Positions 52,923-60,988 of a stretch of 64,000 nucleotides of DNA are shown here, one piece after another. The notes beneath the pieces are model-generated. The model was not told the DNA's origin. It ran no database searches and worked only from the letters and a program-made list of their open reading frames with translations. Every line of letters begins with the position of its first letter. Within the stretch, counting starts at the first letter, position 1. The DNA comes from Sulfitobacter pontiacus (lineage in GTDB: Bacteria; Pseudomonadota; Alphaproteobacteria; Rhodobacterales; Rhodobacteraceae). The stretch is from assembly GCF_040790665.1 (NCBI RefSeq), contig NZ_CP160849.1, positions 372,001 through 436,000 on the forward strand. Reading direction: 5' to 3'. The translations under genes were made by a program, and so were the position numbers.

Positions 52923-52990
52923 ACTACGCGTAGTACGAGTTTTTCGTACAATCAACCGTTCAGTCGATGGAAAGTGCAATTTTTTCGTAT
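52923..52990. promoter_or_regulatory. Switch operators O1 and O2 plus a 12-bp palindrome
   Basis: O1 (52933-52949) is GTACGA-N5-TCGTAC, a perfect 6-bp dyad with a T-rich spacer. O2 (52974-52990) is GTGCAA-N5-TCGTAT. ACTACGCGTAGT at 52923-52934 is a separate perfect palindrome touching O1. All lie between the divergent Cro-like and CI-like genes. Confidence 0.7.
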
Positions 52991-53008
52991 CAGGGCGTAA
53001 TCAGACCT

Positions 53009-53305
53009 ATGGATTACATTGAACAAGAAAAACTCACCCGCGCTGGCGATACATCGCCTGAAGCGATCCATCACCGTCTGGTCGCAACCAGAAAGATGAC
53101 GGGTATGACCAGCAAGCAGCTGGCAGCCAGCGCTGGCATTAAATACACGACATTCATCTCCCAGGAGAAAGCAGGATCTCCTTCTGTGAAGCTCATGACC
53201 TTTTACCTCAAAGCCTTCATGGTCGACTACAACTTCATTCTCGGCGGTGATCCAGCGAGACTTCCAGCCGACGTGCGTGAAGCGATTTTGGCTGAGCTCG
53301 ACTAA
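53009..53305 (+). CDS. CI-like phage repressor (XRE helix-turn-helix)
   Basis: 98 residues. The helix-turn-helix (KMTGMTSKQLAASAGIKYTT, about 29-48) is in the middle. It lacks a peptidase S24 domain, so induction would not follow the LexA-like self-cleavage route. Start set at MDYIEQEKL; an in-frame ATG at 52967 would overlap O2. Flanked on both sides by copies of the same operator-like dyad. Confidence 0.75.
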   Translation: MDYIEQEKLTRAGDTSPEAIHHRLVATRKMTGMTSKQLAASAGIKYTTFISQEKAGSPSVKLMTFYLKAFMVDYNFILGGDPARLPADVREAILAELD

Positions 53306-53462
53306 CTATAGCCCACGTTATCGGCGCAAATATCCAGTTTAGATTGATACCCAACGCCAACCCAACCCTAGCGACTACCCGCACAAGCAACCTGATTCCC
53401 CCAAATGTTCACGTTTTATTCTCATCGCCAAGCGCCACGGTGTATAGGTGAATTTTCAAATA

Positions 53463-53510
53463 ATACGATTTTTTTGAATTATTGATTTGATGTGTACAAG
53501 TTTTTCGTAT
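53463..53510. promoter_or_regulatory. Operators O3 and O4 before the rightward operon
   Basis: O4 (53494-53510) is GTACAA-N5-TCGTAT and O3 (53463-53479) is ATACGA-N5-TTGAAT, the same dyad plan as O1 and O2. They lie in the 236-bp AT-rich gap after the CI-like gene, just before the strong ribosome binding site at about 53532, and probably control the plus-strand operon leading to the integrase. Confidence 0.6.
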
Positions 53511-53541
53511 TATCAAACCTCCAGTGATATTGGAGGAAGAC

Positions 53542-54045
53542 ATGCGAACCGACACCGGACCCACCCCATCAGCCCAAGGCCTAGCCAAGCCGTTAGATTG
53601 CGTAAGCAGCCAGCAGGCACAGTGCCATGACTATCAAGCACACTGCCAAAAAGATGGTGAGACCGGGGTTGTCGTACATGATGGTCAGCATTCGCCGAGC
53701 CTCCTTAAATTCTCTCCACGCTCCAGCGAGCTTGAGTTCACAGCTGAGTTTCATCCCGTATTTCCTTTGTTTTTGCGGGATGGATTGGATGTCGGTGTTG
53801 GTAGCGCCGGCATCCTGCCCGCGGACAAGTCATGCAAACAGACTTGCTCGCGGGTAATCCAATTTCCTCTGGCGGTTCCCCCGCCTACTCAACTCGGCAG
53901 TGCGATGGCGATCGCCAGCCACCCTGAGCTGGTCTACGATCGCCCTCTCCTACGCCGTCTTGCCTGGTCGACGCTGATGGCGGCTCGCGGCCACAGGGTG
54001 AACCAGACACGCTTAGCGCAGTTGCAGCGGGGGATGGCACTATGA
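53542..54045 (+). CDS. Uncertain early protein, possibly interrupted by an insert
   Basis: Open frame of 167 codons with a very good GGAGGAAGAC before ATG 53542 and an ATGA overlap with the next gene. The last 47 residues (from Met 53905, MAIASHPELVYDRPLLRRLA) look like a real protein; the middle lies opposite a convincing minus-strand gene and has no protein-like character. One reading is that a cassette with the antisense gene and a 19-bp motif was inserted in frame; another is that only the 3' part is translated. Confidence 0.4.
   Translation: MRTDTGPTPSAQGLAKPLDCVSSQQAQCHDYQAHCQKDGETGVVVHDGQHSPSLLKFSPRSSELEFTAEFHPVFPLFLRDGLDVGVGSAGILPADKSCKQTCSRVIQFPLAVPPPTQLGSAMAIASHPELVYDRPLLRRLAWSTLMAARGHRVNQTRLAQLQRGMAL
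53593..53754 (-). CDS. Small single-pass membrane protein, antisense in the early operon
   Basis: 53 residues (starts MKLSCELKLAGAWREFKEAR) with a C-terminal hydrophobic helix (about 30-53). AAAGGAA precedes the ATG at good spacing; a second in-frame Met at residue 22 also has a strong AAGGAGG. It lies opposite to the surrounding operon, like a lysogeny-expressed moron gene. Function unknown. Confidence 0.55.
   Translation of the reverse strand: MKLSCELKLAGAWREFKEARRMLTIMYDNPGLTIFLAVCLIVMALCLLAAYAI
53866..53884. repeat. Dispersed 19-bp motif, exact copy
   Basis: CCTCTGGCGGTTCCCCCGC. Same orientation on the genome as the late-gene copies although surrounding early genes run the other way. 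A hairpin (about 53819-53856) separates it from the small antisense gene. Confidence 0.88.
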
Positions 54046-54320
54046 GCACCCGGAAGCTGACAGAGTTGCAGCTAGCGGCGTTGATCGATGCACACCGATC
54101 ACTGAACTACGGCGGCCTCATCGAAATGCCCTCTCGCAACCCACTGGACATCGTGTGGACCGCGATGAACCCCACCTACAAAAAGCGCCACGCCGACAGC
54201 ACAATGCAGCTGCTGGTGCGGGCTGGATTGCTTCAGGTCTCCGGTGAGAAGCCCGATCGCAGAGCACATCTCACTGAAAATGGGCTCATGGAAATGGATA
54301 TCGAGGGCGTCTGCGAATGA
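54042..54320 (+). CDS. Small phage protein, winged-helix-like
   Basis: 92 residues. TMQLLVRAGLLQVSGEKPDR then RAHLTENGLMEMD resembles the wing end of a winged helix, but no family is recognised. Start coupled by ATGA to the preceding frame. In the operon leading to the integrase. Confidence 0.65.
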   Translation: MSTRKLTELQLAALIDAHRSLNYGGLIEMPSRNPLDIVWTAMNPTYKKRHADSTMQLLVRAGLLQVSGEKPDRRAHLTENGLMEMDIEGVCE

Positions 54321-54699
54321 CGCCACTGCTGCAAGGAATGTTGACATGCCATTAGGATCTGCCACACTCATCAGTGGAAATGCACTCCGCAACAGTGTTG
54401 CAATTCCCCATCGGCCCTCGAGCAGTAACTCCCGCTCGGGTGCACCCCTTCCCTGCGAAGCACTAGGTCAATCCGGATTGCGCAACTCAATCCGGCTTGG
54501 CTCTTTTCCCAAAGGCACCGCCTTTACGTGCGAAAAAGTTGACAAATTCGCAGTTTTTCCCAAACTTATAGGCAGGCTTGCAACTAGCGTGGCCCATGCC
54601 GCACCTTGGTTGCACCTAAGGTCTCAGCGCAGCTTAGGTGCAACCAAGCCATTCAGTTGGCGAGATATCCTCCATCACTCGAAGAGCGGACATATCAGA
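54321..54699. other. Non-coding gap with a 16-bp hairpin
   Basis: 379 bp without a convincing gene; the open frame through it has no ribosome binding site or protein-like composition. A perfect 16-bp inverted repeat with a 12-nt loop lies at 54605-54648 (CTTGGTTGCACCTAAG and its complement). A TTGACA occurs at 54539 but no matching -10 at ideal spacing was found. Confidence 0.65.
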
Positions 54700-54978
54700 A
54701 TGGACACATCGAAACCCAAGCCCGCTGGCCACTCTGAGCAAACGGCTGAAGCGGCACCGAATGTCGATGTGCAGACGAGCGCCTCCGTGAACTCGCGCTT
54801 CCCGTTTCACTTCCCCGAAGTAGGTGACGAGGTAATCTTTACCCGATCCCCCTCCCACGAGAGGGAAACCGGATACGTTATGTCGCGCGAATACGGTACA
54901 AGATGCATCGAGATAGTCGACGTTAATGCGAAGCCTCTGCGACTGCGACCCGGCCAGTACCGGAGTGCAGCACGATGA
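54700..54978 (+). CDS. Small phage protein, unknown
   Basis: 92 residues starting MDTSKPKPAG. Disordered N-terminal third, then a beta-rich segment (FHFPEVGDEVIFTRSPSHER, GYVMSREYGTRCIEIVDV) like a small SH3-type barrel. Stop overlaps the next start at ATGA. Unrecognised. Confidence 0.58.
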   Translation: MDTSKPKPAGHSEQTAEAAPNVDVQTSASVNSRFPFHFPEVGDEVIFTRSPSHERETGYVMSREYGTRCIEIVDVNAKPLRLRPGQYRSAAR

Positions 54979-55175
54979 ACGCACACGTCAAACCTACTTC
55001 AGGCACTACCATCTTGTCTCCTGCCCGTGTCGCTCTCTATGTGTCGACGTTGGAACAGAAGCTCGGCCGCCAAATCGGCAAGGCAACGATTTTGCCAGGC
55101 GGTGGGATCGAGGTAGAGATTGCAGGCCATGACAAAACGTCGAACCCAGCTGACCTTGTGGACATGACTGAATGA
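54975..55175 (+). CDS. Small protein coupled to integrase 2
   Basis: 66 residues: a helix (ALYVSTLEQKLGRQI) followed by a short beta hairpin (KATILPGGGIEVEIAG). Ends in an ATGA overlap with the integrase. Its size, fold pattern and position match the gene before integrase 1 (23681), suggesting a shared function with the recombinase, perhaps a directionality factor. Confidence 0.68.
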   Translation: MNAHVKPTSGTTILSPARVALYVSTLEQKLGRQIGKATILPGGGIEVEIAGHDKTSNPADLVDMTE

Positions 55176-56221
55176 AGGGACGCGACCTCCCCTCCTACAT
55201 CCATAGGCGCAAGCGGGACGGTAAGCTGTTCTTCCGAAAACGCTACGGCGCGAAAATCGTGGAGATCCCGCTCCAGACCCAGTTCCCCGCGGGCGACCCT
55301 GTCCCCTTTGCCCTTCACCAGGAACGTGAGCGCATGCTGAATGCCCCCATGCCGGTGGCTGAGGGTAAGACAGTCACTCACGTGATCGAGCGCTACGAGC
55401 GGTCAGACGACTTTGCGAACCTCGCGCCGCGAACGAAGGCTGACTACCGGCAGCACTTGGATTTTCTTCAAGAGAAGATCGGACACTTACAGCCCAATGC
55501 GATCGAACGCCACCACGTCATCAAGTGGCGGGATACATGGGCCAAGAAAAGCCCGCACAAAGCCAACTATCGCCTGCGCGTCCTGAAGATTGTCATGGAG
55601 CGCGCGATCGATTTCGGGCTGCTGCCAACCGGTGGCAACCGGGCGAAGGGCGTGTCCGAGGTCAAGTACGAAAAGAAAGAGCGGATGCCGTGGCCGGCCG
55701 AGATGATCGACGCAGCCCGGGAGAACGCAGAGCCCCGCACCCGGCTGCTGTTCGAACTTCTGCTCGGCACCGGCCAACGCATCGGCGATGTGCTCAAGAT
55801 GAAGTGGTCAGACTTCGACGGAGAGGCGATCAGCGTCCGCCAGGGCAAGACCAAGGCCAATTTATGGATCCCAGCGCCACAGATGCTCCTGCAGGCGCTA
55901 GGAAGCGCCCAGCGCAGCTCGGTGTTCATTATGACGAACCAGGCGCAGACAGGCCCCTGGTCATACCGAGGCGCGGCCGATGGGATGATGAAGCTGCGCC
56001 GGCAAATCGGTGCTGAAGCATATGACATCCACTCCTTGCGATACACGGCGACGGCCGAGCTGGCCCGTGTCGGCTTAGATGATGACTTGATCATGGCCAT
56101 TACCGGCCACAAAACACACCGTATGGTGCAGCTGTACGCCGGTGCAGAACGGCAGAAACTTCGCGCGCGAGCGGCCAACGTTGCACGCCAGGCGAAGTAC
56201 TCGCCATCTGGGCGAAATTAG
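55172..56221 (+). CDS. Tyrosine recombinase (phage integrase), prophage
   Basis: 349 residues with the full catalytic set: R203 (GTGQR), K226, H287 and R290 (HSLR), H313 (TGH) and nucleophile Y322. It should recombine the tRNA-Cys site with the phage attP. Unusually it is 5.9 kb from the tRNA, with cargo genes between. GTGQRIGDVL and IHS-x-RY are shared with integrase 1, so the two are related and use the same target. Confidence 0.95.
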   Translation: MKGRDLPSYIHRRKRDGKLFFRKRYGAKIVEIPLQTQFPAGDPVPFALHQERERMLNAPMPVAEGKTVTHVIERYERSDDFANLAPRTKADYRQHLDFLQEKIGHLQPNAIERHHVIKWRDTWAKKSPHKANYRLRVLKIVMERAIDFGLLPTGGNRAKGVSEVKYEKKERMPWPAEMIDAARENAEPRTRLLFELLLGTGQRIGDVLKMKWSDFDGEAISVRQGKTKANLWIPAPQMLLQALGSAQRSSVFIMTNQAQTGPWSYRGAADGMMKLRRQIGAEAYDIHSLRYTATAELARVGLDDDLIMAITGHKTHRMVQLYAGAERQKLRARAANVARQAKYSPSGRN

Positions 56222-56321
56222 ACGGCACTCATCATTCGGAGTACTCAAACAGAACTCAGTTGCGTCGCACAGCCCGGAGTAGCATGTTCATTCGGCATGA
56301 ACACGAAAGCGCTCAAACCTG

Positions 56322-56837
56322 ATGACAACTGCAGAATTCCTCACCTTACTCGAACGCTTTCAGACATCGATTGTCGGAATTATCGGTTTTGCTGGGGTTA
56401 TATTGACGCTGATTGCGAGCTCCCTGAGCTCGAGACGAGAGCACCAACGTCAAGTTGAGACCAGACGCACGGCATTGCGACGCATCTTGGCTGCGGAGCT
56501 TCGGAACTATGAAAGGGCGCTCAGAAAAAATCTCGAGCAAGAAAAGCCGGCCGAGGCTTTCATATCAGTCGGACGAATACGTCGATTACTTTCTGAACAT
56601 CTAAGAGCCGATCTCGGCCTTCTAGGGGTGCATGAGATTGATATCGTGGTGAATGCGCTAATCAGCCTGGATGGGATGGATCACTTTCTGTCAAATATTT
56701 CATCGCAAATGACTGATGATCAATTTTTGTTGGCCCACGAAAAATGGGAAGATCTGCGGATAGTATGCTCGACAACCGCCGACGCTCTGGACTACGCGGT
56801 TCAGGCTCTAGAATTTTCAACCAAAGGGAAATTCTAA
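56322..56837 (+). CDS. Membrane-anchored helical protein, unknown
   Basis: 171 residues: one transmembrane helix (about 15-37), then a mostly helical cytoplasmic region with a basic coiled segment (ERTREHQRQVETRR-like, about 41-60). First cargo gene after the integrase. No family recognised; location suggests superinfection exclusion or defence, not shown. Confidence 0.6.
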   Translation: MTTAEFLTLLERFQTSIVGIIGFAGVILTLIASSLSSRREHQRQVETRRTALRRILAAELRNYERALRKNLEQEKPAEAFISVGRIRRLLSEHLRADLGLLGVHEIDIVVNALISLDGMDHFLSNISSQMTDDQFLLAHEKWEDLRIVCSTTADALDYAVQALEFSTKGKF

Positions 56838-57086
56838 ATTTGGGCGGCACTTCTCGGCGTCCATTGTATCGAGTTGCAAACAACAGAAAAACGCCCAGTC
56901 GGTTTCAACACGCCAAGCTGATCGTAATTTTAGAACCGCAAAAGTTGTGCACTCTCCACCTCAAGAAGAATCCTTGACGTGCGTGAACGGACGGAAGACC
57001 CTGTAGCCCTTGTTCAACATATCTATCAAACCGGGTATACAAGCGTGTCCGATGTGAGGGGTGTGCGAATTAGAGGACTTACTATA

Positions 57087-57365
57087 ATGAATTTTCGCAC
57101 CTTAGTTTTGGCCGTGATGCTCACAGGCCTAAGCAGCACATCAATCGCGGAAACAAATTTAGCCAAGACGACATCCGTTCAGTCTACCGTGGAAAGCACT
57201 GCACCGGTAGACTTTTGGTCCCAAATTCTGAACGCTCGCGACGGCGCAGTCGTATATTCAGCAGCTTGCTGCAAAGTATGTCGCAAAGGGAAGGCCTGCG
57301 GAGACAGCTGCATCAGCCGGTCCTACACTTGCCGCAAGGGCATCGGATGCGCCTGTGACGGATGA
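57087..57365 (+). CDS. Secreted cysteine-rich small protein
   Basis: 92 residues. A signal peptide (about 1-22, ending SIAET) is followed by a Thr/Ser-rich stretch and a C-terminal Cys cluster, CCKVCRKGKACGDSCI then SYTCRKGIGCACDG, with nine or so Cys in 33 residues. GAGGAC precedes Met 57087; an in-frame Met at 56979 would spoil the signal peptide. The CCKxCxxGKACGDSC pattern recurs in other bacteria's unnamed proteins as I recall; metal binding is plausible. Confidence 0.7.
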   Translation: MNFRTLVLAVMLTGLSSTSIAETNLAKTTSVQSTVESTAPVDFWSQILNARDGAVVYSAACCKVCRKGKACGDSCISRSYTCRKGIGCACDG

Positions 57366-57506
57366 GGGATGGCAATTTTAAAATCCGGAATGCCTAGCTT
57401 GCCAAAGAAAGAAACGCACGCAAATGAGCGCTACGAGGTGGCAGGCTTATGTGGTTAGAGGGTGTCCCTGGCCTGCGCTCTAAGGAAACTTAAAGGTAGA
57501 CGCACT

Positions 57507-58421
57507 ATGCCGCTGATATTAACCCAAAACGAAGTTAATGTGAGCAACGCTCACAACTGGCAAGACGACGAAGGTGTACAATATCACTACCCGACTAAAT
57601 ACCGAAACAAGGTTTTAGAAGGTGAGCGGTTTGTTTACTACCGAGGGGTAAATCGCTTGAACGGCAAGCGAGGCGATGCCCATTACTTTGGTACCGGCCG
57701 AATAGGATTAATTACACAAGATCCAGATCCAGAAAGGCAAACGGGCGTCAAGAAAGCTTGGTTTTGTCAGATCGAGGATTACGAGCGTTTTCCTTCTGAC
57801 GTTCCTGCCAAAGTCGATGGAATACTGAGGGAACAGGGCCCCAGCAATCAATTCCGCGACGGCGTTCGCGTAGTTGACGACGAAACATTTGACAGCATCT
57901 TAGAGGCGTCTGGCTTGGCACAAGGCTATGCAGCATCAGGCAACACCTCCCCTCAGCCCGAAAACGTTTTCGCCAAACCTGCCGGCAACTTGCTGATACC
58001 ATCTAAAGGCGGTGCTGGTGGCGGAAACTCGTCACCCCGCCGCTCACGTCATGCGAAAGCCGAAGGAGACTGGGCGGAAGAACTCGCTCTTCGTATTCTG
58101 CAAAATATTGAGGGCTCAGCCCATCACGTTCACCGCGCTGCTATCGGAGAAACGCCTGGCTGGGATCTGGACTATCTAGATGCCAATGGGGAGCTTCACC
58201 GAGTGGAGGTAAAGGGGACACAAGCGGCGGCGTTTCGAAACATCGAGATTACTGCCAATGAATTGGCCGCTGCAAAACGTTATAAGAGTGACTATTCGCT
58301 GCTACTGATAGCTAAATGCATGTCAAACTCACCCAGCTATCAGCTAATTAGTGACCCCGCTAAATATATAGAAGAAAAGCAGTGGGGTATTAAGCCAACA
58401 GCATTCAAGGTAACATTTTAA
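57507..58421 (+). CDS. PUA/EVE-like + DUF3883 nuclease-like protein
   Basis: 304 residues in two parts. The N-terminal YHYPTKYRNKVLEGERFVYY then YFGTGRIG (about 25-75) resembles EVE/PUA-like modified-base readers. A linker rich in Gly/Ser/Pro follows (about 150-190), then a DUF3883-type PD-(D/E)xK region with E198-type helix, GWDLDYLD and HRVEVKGT (about 229-252). The D...E-x-K arrangement suggests a nuclease. It would recognise altered DNA and cut it, as in type IV restriction; this is inference. It converges with the ATPase operon. Confidence 0.7.
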   Translation: MPLILTQNEVNVSNAHNWQDDEGVQYHYPTKYRNKVLEGERFVYYRGVNRLNGKRGDAHYFGTGRIGLITQDPDPERQTGVKKAWFCQIEDYERFPSDVPAKVDGILREQGPSNQFRDGVRVVDDETFDSILEASGLAQGYAASGNTSPQPENVFAKPAGNLLIPSKGGAGGGNSSPRRSRHAKAEGDWAEELALRILQNIEGSAHHVHRAAIGETPGWDLDYLDANGELHRVEVKGTQAAAFRNIEITANELAAAKRYKSDYSLLLIAKCMSNSPSYQLISDPAKYIEEKQWGIKPTAFKVTF

Positions 58422-58563
58422 AGATCCTTGCATATCAAATTTCGAAGCACCTCAGAACTGATTTCTGCCCAGCCACGGAAAACAAACCTCCTATGCCCCA
58501 CGAATTATTAATTCGACGGATATCACCAAATGCCTTAAACAGTGATATCTAATTTCATTTGAT

Positions 58564-60480
58564 TTACTTGGAAACAAAATTCAGAGTACCATTCACTTTT
58601 GTTGAAAAGCGCCCTACGAAGAGACTTTCATCGAGCTTGGGCGAAGGCATTGCAGTCGCGAGAATAATCTGATGTTCTGAGATCGCCGCATCTGATAGAT
58701 TAGCAACCTGCTCTTGAAAATTATGACTTCTCTCCATCTCCATTCCCTTGTCCTCAGTGATATCAATCATAAGAAACCGAGGATGACGGAAGGAAGGCTC
58801 TTTGATCGCTGCAGACAAAAATGCAACCAGGAAACTTGATTTAAGAACCACTCGAGAGCTAGCCGAAAAATAGGTATGATCATCAACCGAAATATTATTT
58901 TTCCCAAATGAAAAATCGACGCGTCTGGGATTTTCAAAAGAGTCCTGACGTATCAAATCCCCTTTTAAAAGGGAAATAGTTTCCATTTCAATCTTACGCC
59001 TCGCTAAACTAAGTTGCTCAGTTTGGCTCTTTTTCATAATTTCTATTCGAATAGCTAAGTCCTGCATCTGCTCGTCCAACAGAGCCTTTGTAGCGGATAA
59101 GTCGCCAATCTTATTCGCCAACTGCAGTTGTTTGTCGGTATCCTCGATAGTTTTATCGATATAGCCGAGTTGCCGGTGAAGCGTTCGCACCTTTTCTTTC
59201 AATGTACTTGTGGGCCGGACATTCAGTGCGGAAAGTTCCGCAGCCTTTCTTTTCCATTCGTCGTATAAACTTTCGTATTCCGTTCTCGCACGAGTCAACC
59301 TATCACGGCGGATATCCTGAAGCTGCTTCGATTGCCGTAATTGAACAGCGATATCATTCATTTGATCAACGATACGGTCACGAATACGTTCGTGGTCGAA
59401 TGGCGTCTTACAAAGGTGGCATGCGTGGATCTCGCTAGTTTCTTCAAGCACTTCAGCGTAGCAGGCCGGGCAAGCAGCAAAATTAACGATCTCAACTATT
59501 TCAGAGGCGCTTTCCGAATCCCTTAATGCTTCTAGTCTTCGTTCTAGAGATTGGACAAACTCATTCGAATCAGCGATATCAAGCTCGACACTATCAACTC
59601 TCAAACGCGCCACATTTAACTTATTCTGCAATGTGCTAACTTGTGCGTAGAGCTTCTGAGATGAGGTAAGGGATATCGCGCCAGTACTTTCATTATCGTA
59701 CATCGCAGATTCTGCTTCATCAATACTATTGAGTAATGCTGCCCTTTCATCTTCTAATGATTTGCGCTTCTGCAAAACCCAATCAAGACCTAGGCTTTCG
59801 TCACCACCTACAATTTTAAAAATGCTTTTCAGATCGGAACTGGCAGCGGAGAATTGGCGATCCTTTTCCCGATAAAGCTGCTGTAGTTCATATATTTCAG
59901 CATCAAATGCACCGCACAGTAGATTACCAACCGCTTCTCTAAGATTCTCTGGGTCGTAACCTTCAAATCTAAACAGGCTTTCGATAGGTGTCATTTGGTC
60001 AGCGTATAGTAGCCTAAGAACCTGATGCATAGTGATGCTGGATGTTCCCTCGACCGCAACATCCGGCATATCCAGCAATCTGAAAATGGCCTGGGAAAAG
60101 CTTTCCTTCGAACCCCTACTATAAGGAAAGCGTAGCCAGTTTTCAATTGGGGCTTTGACCGCATCAGAGTACCGTCCGCCGAAAATGTCCATTCCTGACC
60201 TTGAAGATTGATCGATCTCTCTCTTCAAGACAGCCGGTTTACCATTAAACTCAACTTCAAGCCAAACGTGCGTGCATTGCAAAGCATGTTCACTCCAGTC
60301 GGAACGGTTCAGGTCCCCTCCGAGCCCGTAGAATAAAAAATTTAGAATAGTGGACTTGCCTGAGGAGTTCGCACCGCGGATAACGTTTACACCCCGGTGA
60401 AAATCCTCGTCATATAGAACATTTAGGTCACGGCGAACCACCAGCCTACTAACGAAAATATTTGGATCAAACCGGATCAT
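58564..60480 (-). CDS. Rad50/SMC-like ATPase of an ABC-three-component system
   Basis: 638 residues. Walker A GANSSGKST (36-44) at the N-terminus, coiled coils (about 195-330 and 365-500) broken by two CxxC pairs (337-340 CPAC, 354-357 CHLC) forming a zinc element at the tip, then an ABC signature-like YFSASSRVVLKSSF (537-550) and Walker B RFLMIDITEDKG (568-579). Last gene of a tight four-gene operon, overlapping the middle component by 14 bp. Such ATPases in ABC-3C systems are predicted to sense foreign nucleic acid and switch on the effector. Confidence 0.75.
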   Translation of the reverse strand: MIRFDPNIFVSRLVVRRDLNVLYDEDFHRGVNVIRGANSSGKSTILNFLFYGLGGDLNRSDWSEHALQCTHVWLEVEFNGKPAVLKREIDQSSRSGMDIFGGRYSDAVKAPIENWLRFPYSRGSKESFSQAIFRLLDMPDVAVEGTSSITMHQVLRLLYADQMTPIESLFRFEGYDPENLREAVGNLLCGAFDAEIYELQQLYREKDRQFSAASSDLKSIFKIVGGDESLGLDWVLQKRKSLEDERAALLNSIDEAESAMYDNESTGAISLTSSQKLYAQVSTLQNKLNVARLRVDSVELDIADSNEFVQSLERRLEALRDSESASEIVEIVNFAACPACYAEVLEETSEIHACHLCKTPFDHERIRDRIVDQMNDIAVQLRQSKQLQDIRRDRLTRARTEYESLYDEWKRKAAELSALNVRPTSTLKEKVRTLHRQLGYIDKTIEDTDKQLQLANKIGDLSATKALLDEQMQDLAIRIEIMKKSQTEQLSLARRKIEMETISLLKGDLIRQDSFENPRRVDFSFGKNNISVDDHTYFSASSRVVLKSSFLVAFLSAAIKEPSFRHPRFLMIDITEDKGMEMERSHNFQEQVANLSDAAISEHQIILATAMPSPKLDESLFVGRFSTKVNGTLNFVSK

Positions 60481-60988
60481 AACGAAATTCCATTAATTTG
60501 GACCTGGCCTTGAGCCCTTTTTTTCCAAGTAGAGGGTAACGTTCCCTCATTGAGCACAGAATTTCAATGATATCGGCCATCTGATGATTTGACGTCCTAA
60601 CCCTAGTCGTCATTGTATCAGGCATGGAATCTTTCAAAAACAAAACTTCATCAAGCGCCCACTCTTCGGTTGAAACGTGTCCTGCTTTAGCTAGGCTAGA
60701 TACTGCAGCTCTCTGGAATGGCTCCATCCGATCGAAAATAACTCGATCATCAGGCATTCCCCCATAAGGTACCATCCATTCGTAGGATCTGCTGATACTA
60801 CGCCAAGAAACATCCTCCGCATAAAGCGATATCCCCTGGATACGAAAGGGAAACAATAAATAAAAATCTAAGATTCTAAGCATATCGAAAGATGTTTTTT
60901 CACTGAAAAGACAGGCATCGTTGAGCCGAATAATCCTAAATATAGCATTATAAGGATCGAATGCTTCATTATAAGTAAGCTGTGTCAT
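60467..60988 (-). CDS. ABC-3C middle component (MC5-like)
   Basis: 173 residues. LTYNEAFDPYNAIFRIIRLN (3-22) and MLRILDFYLLFPF (about 34-48) are the sequence marks I associate with ABC-three-component middle component 5 proteins, predicted to bridge ATPase and effector. Start 60988 overlaps the previous stop at ATGA; its end overlaps the ATPase start. Family number is from memory. Confidence 0.7.
   Translation of the reverse strand: MTQLTYNEAFDPYNAIFRIIRLNDACLFSEKTSFDMLRILDFYLLFPFRIQGISLYAEDVSWRSISRSYEWMVPYGGMPDDRVIFDRMEPFQRAAVSSLAKAGHVSTEEWALDEVLFLKDSMPDTMTTRVRTSNHQMADIIEILCSMRERYPLLGKKGLKARSKLMEFRYDPV

Noticed and set aside
54244-54699. Extended version of the gene at 54700
   Set aside because: The first 152 codons overlap the end of the previous gene and a perfect hairpin and do not look like protein; the later Met fits better.
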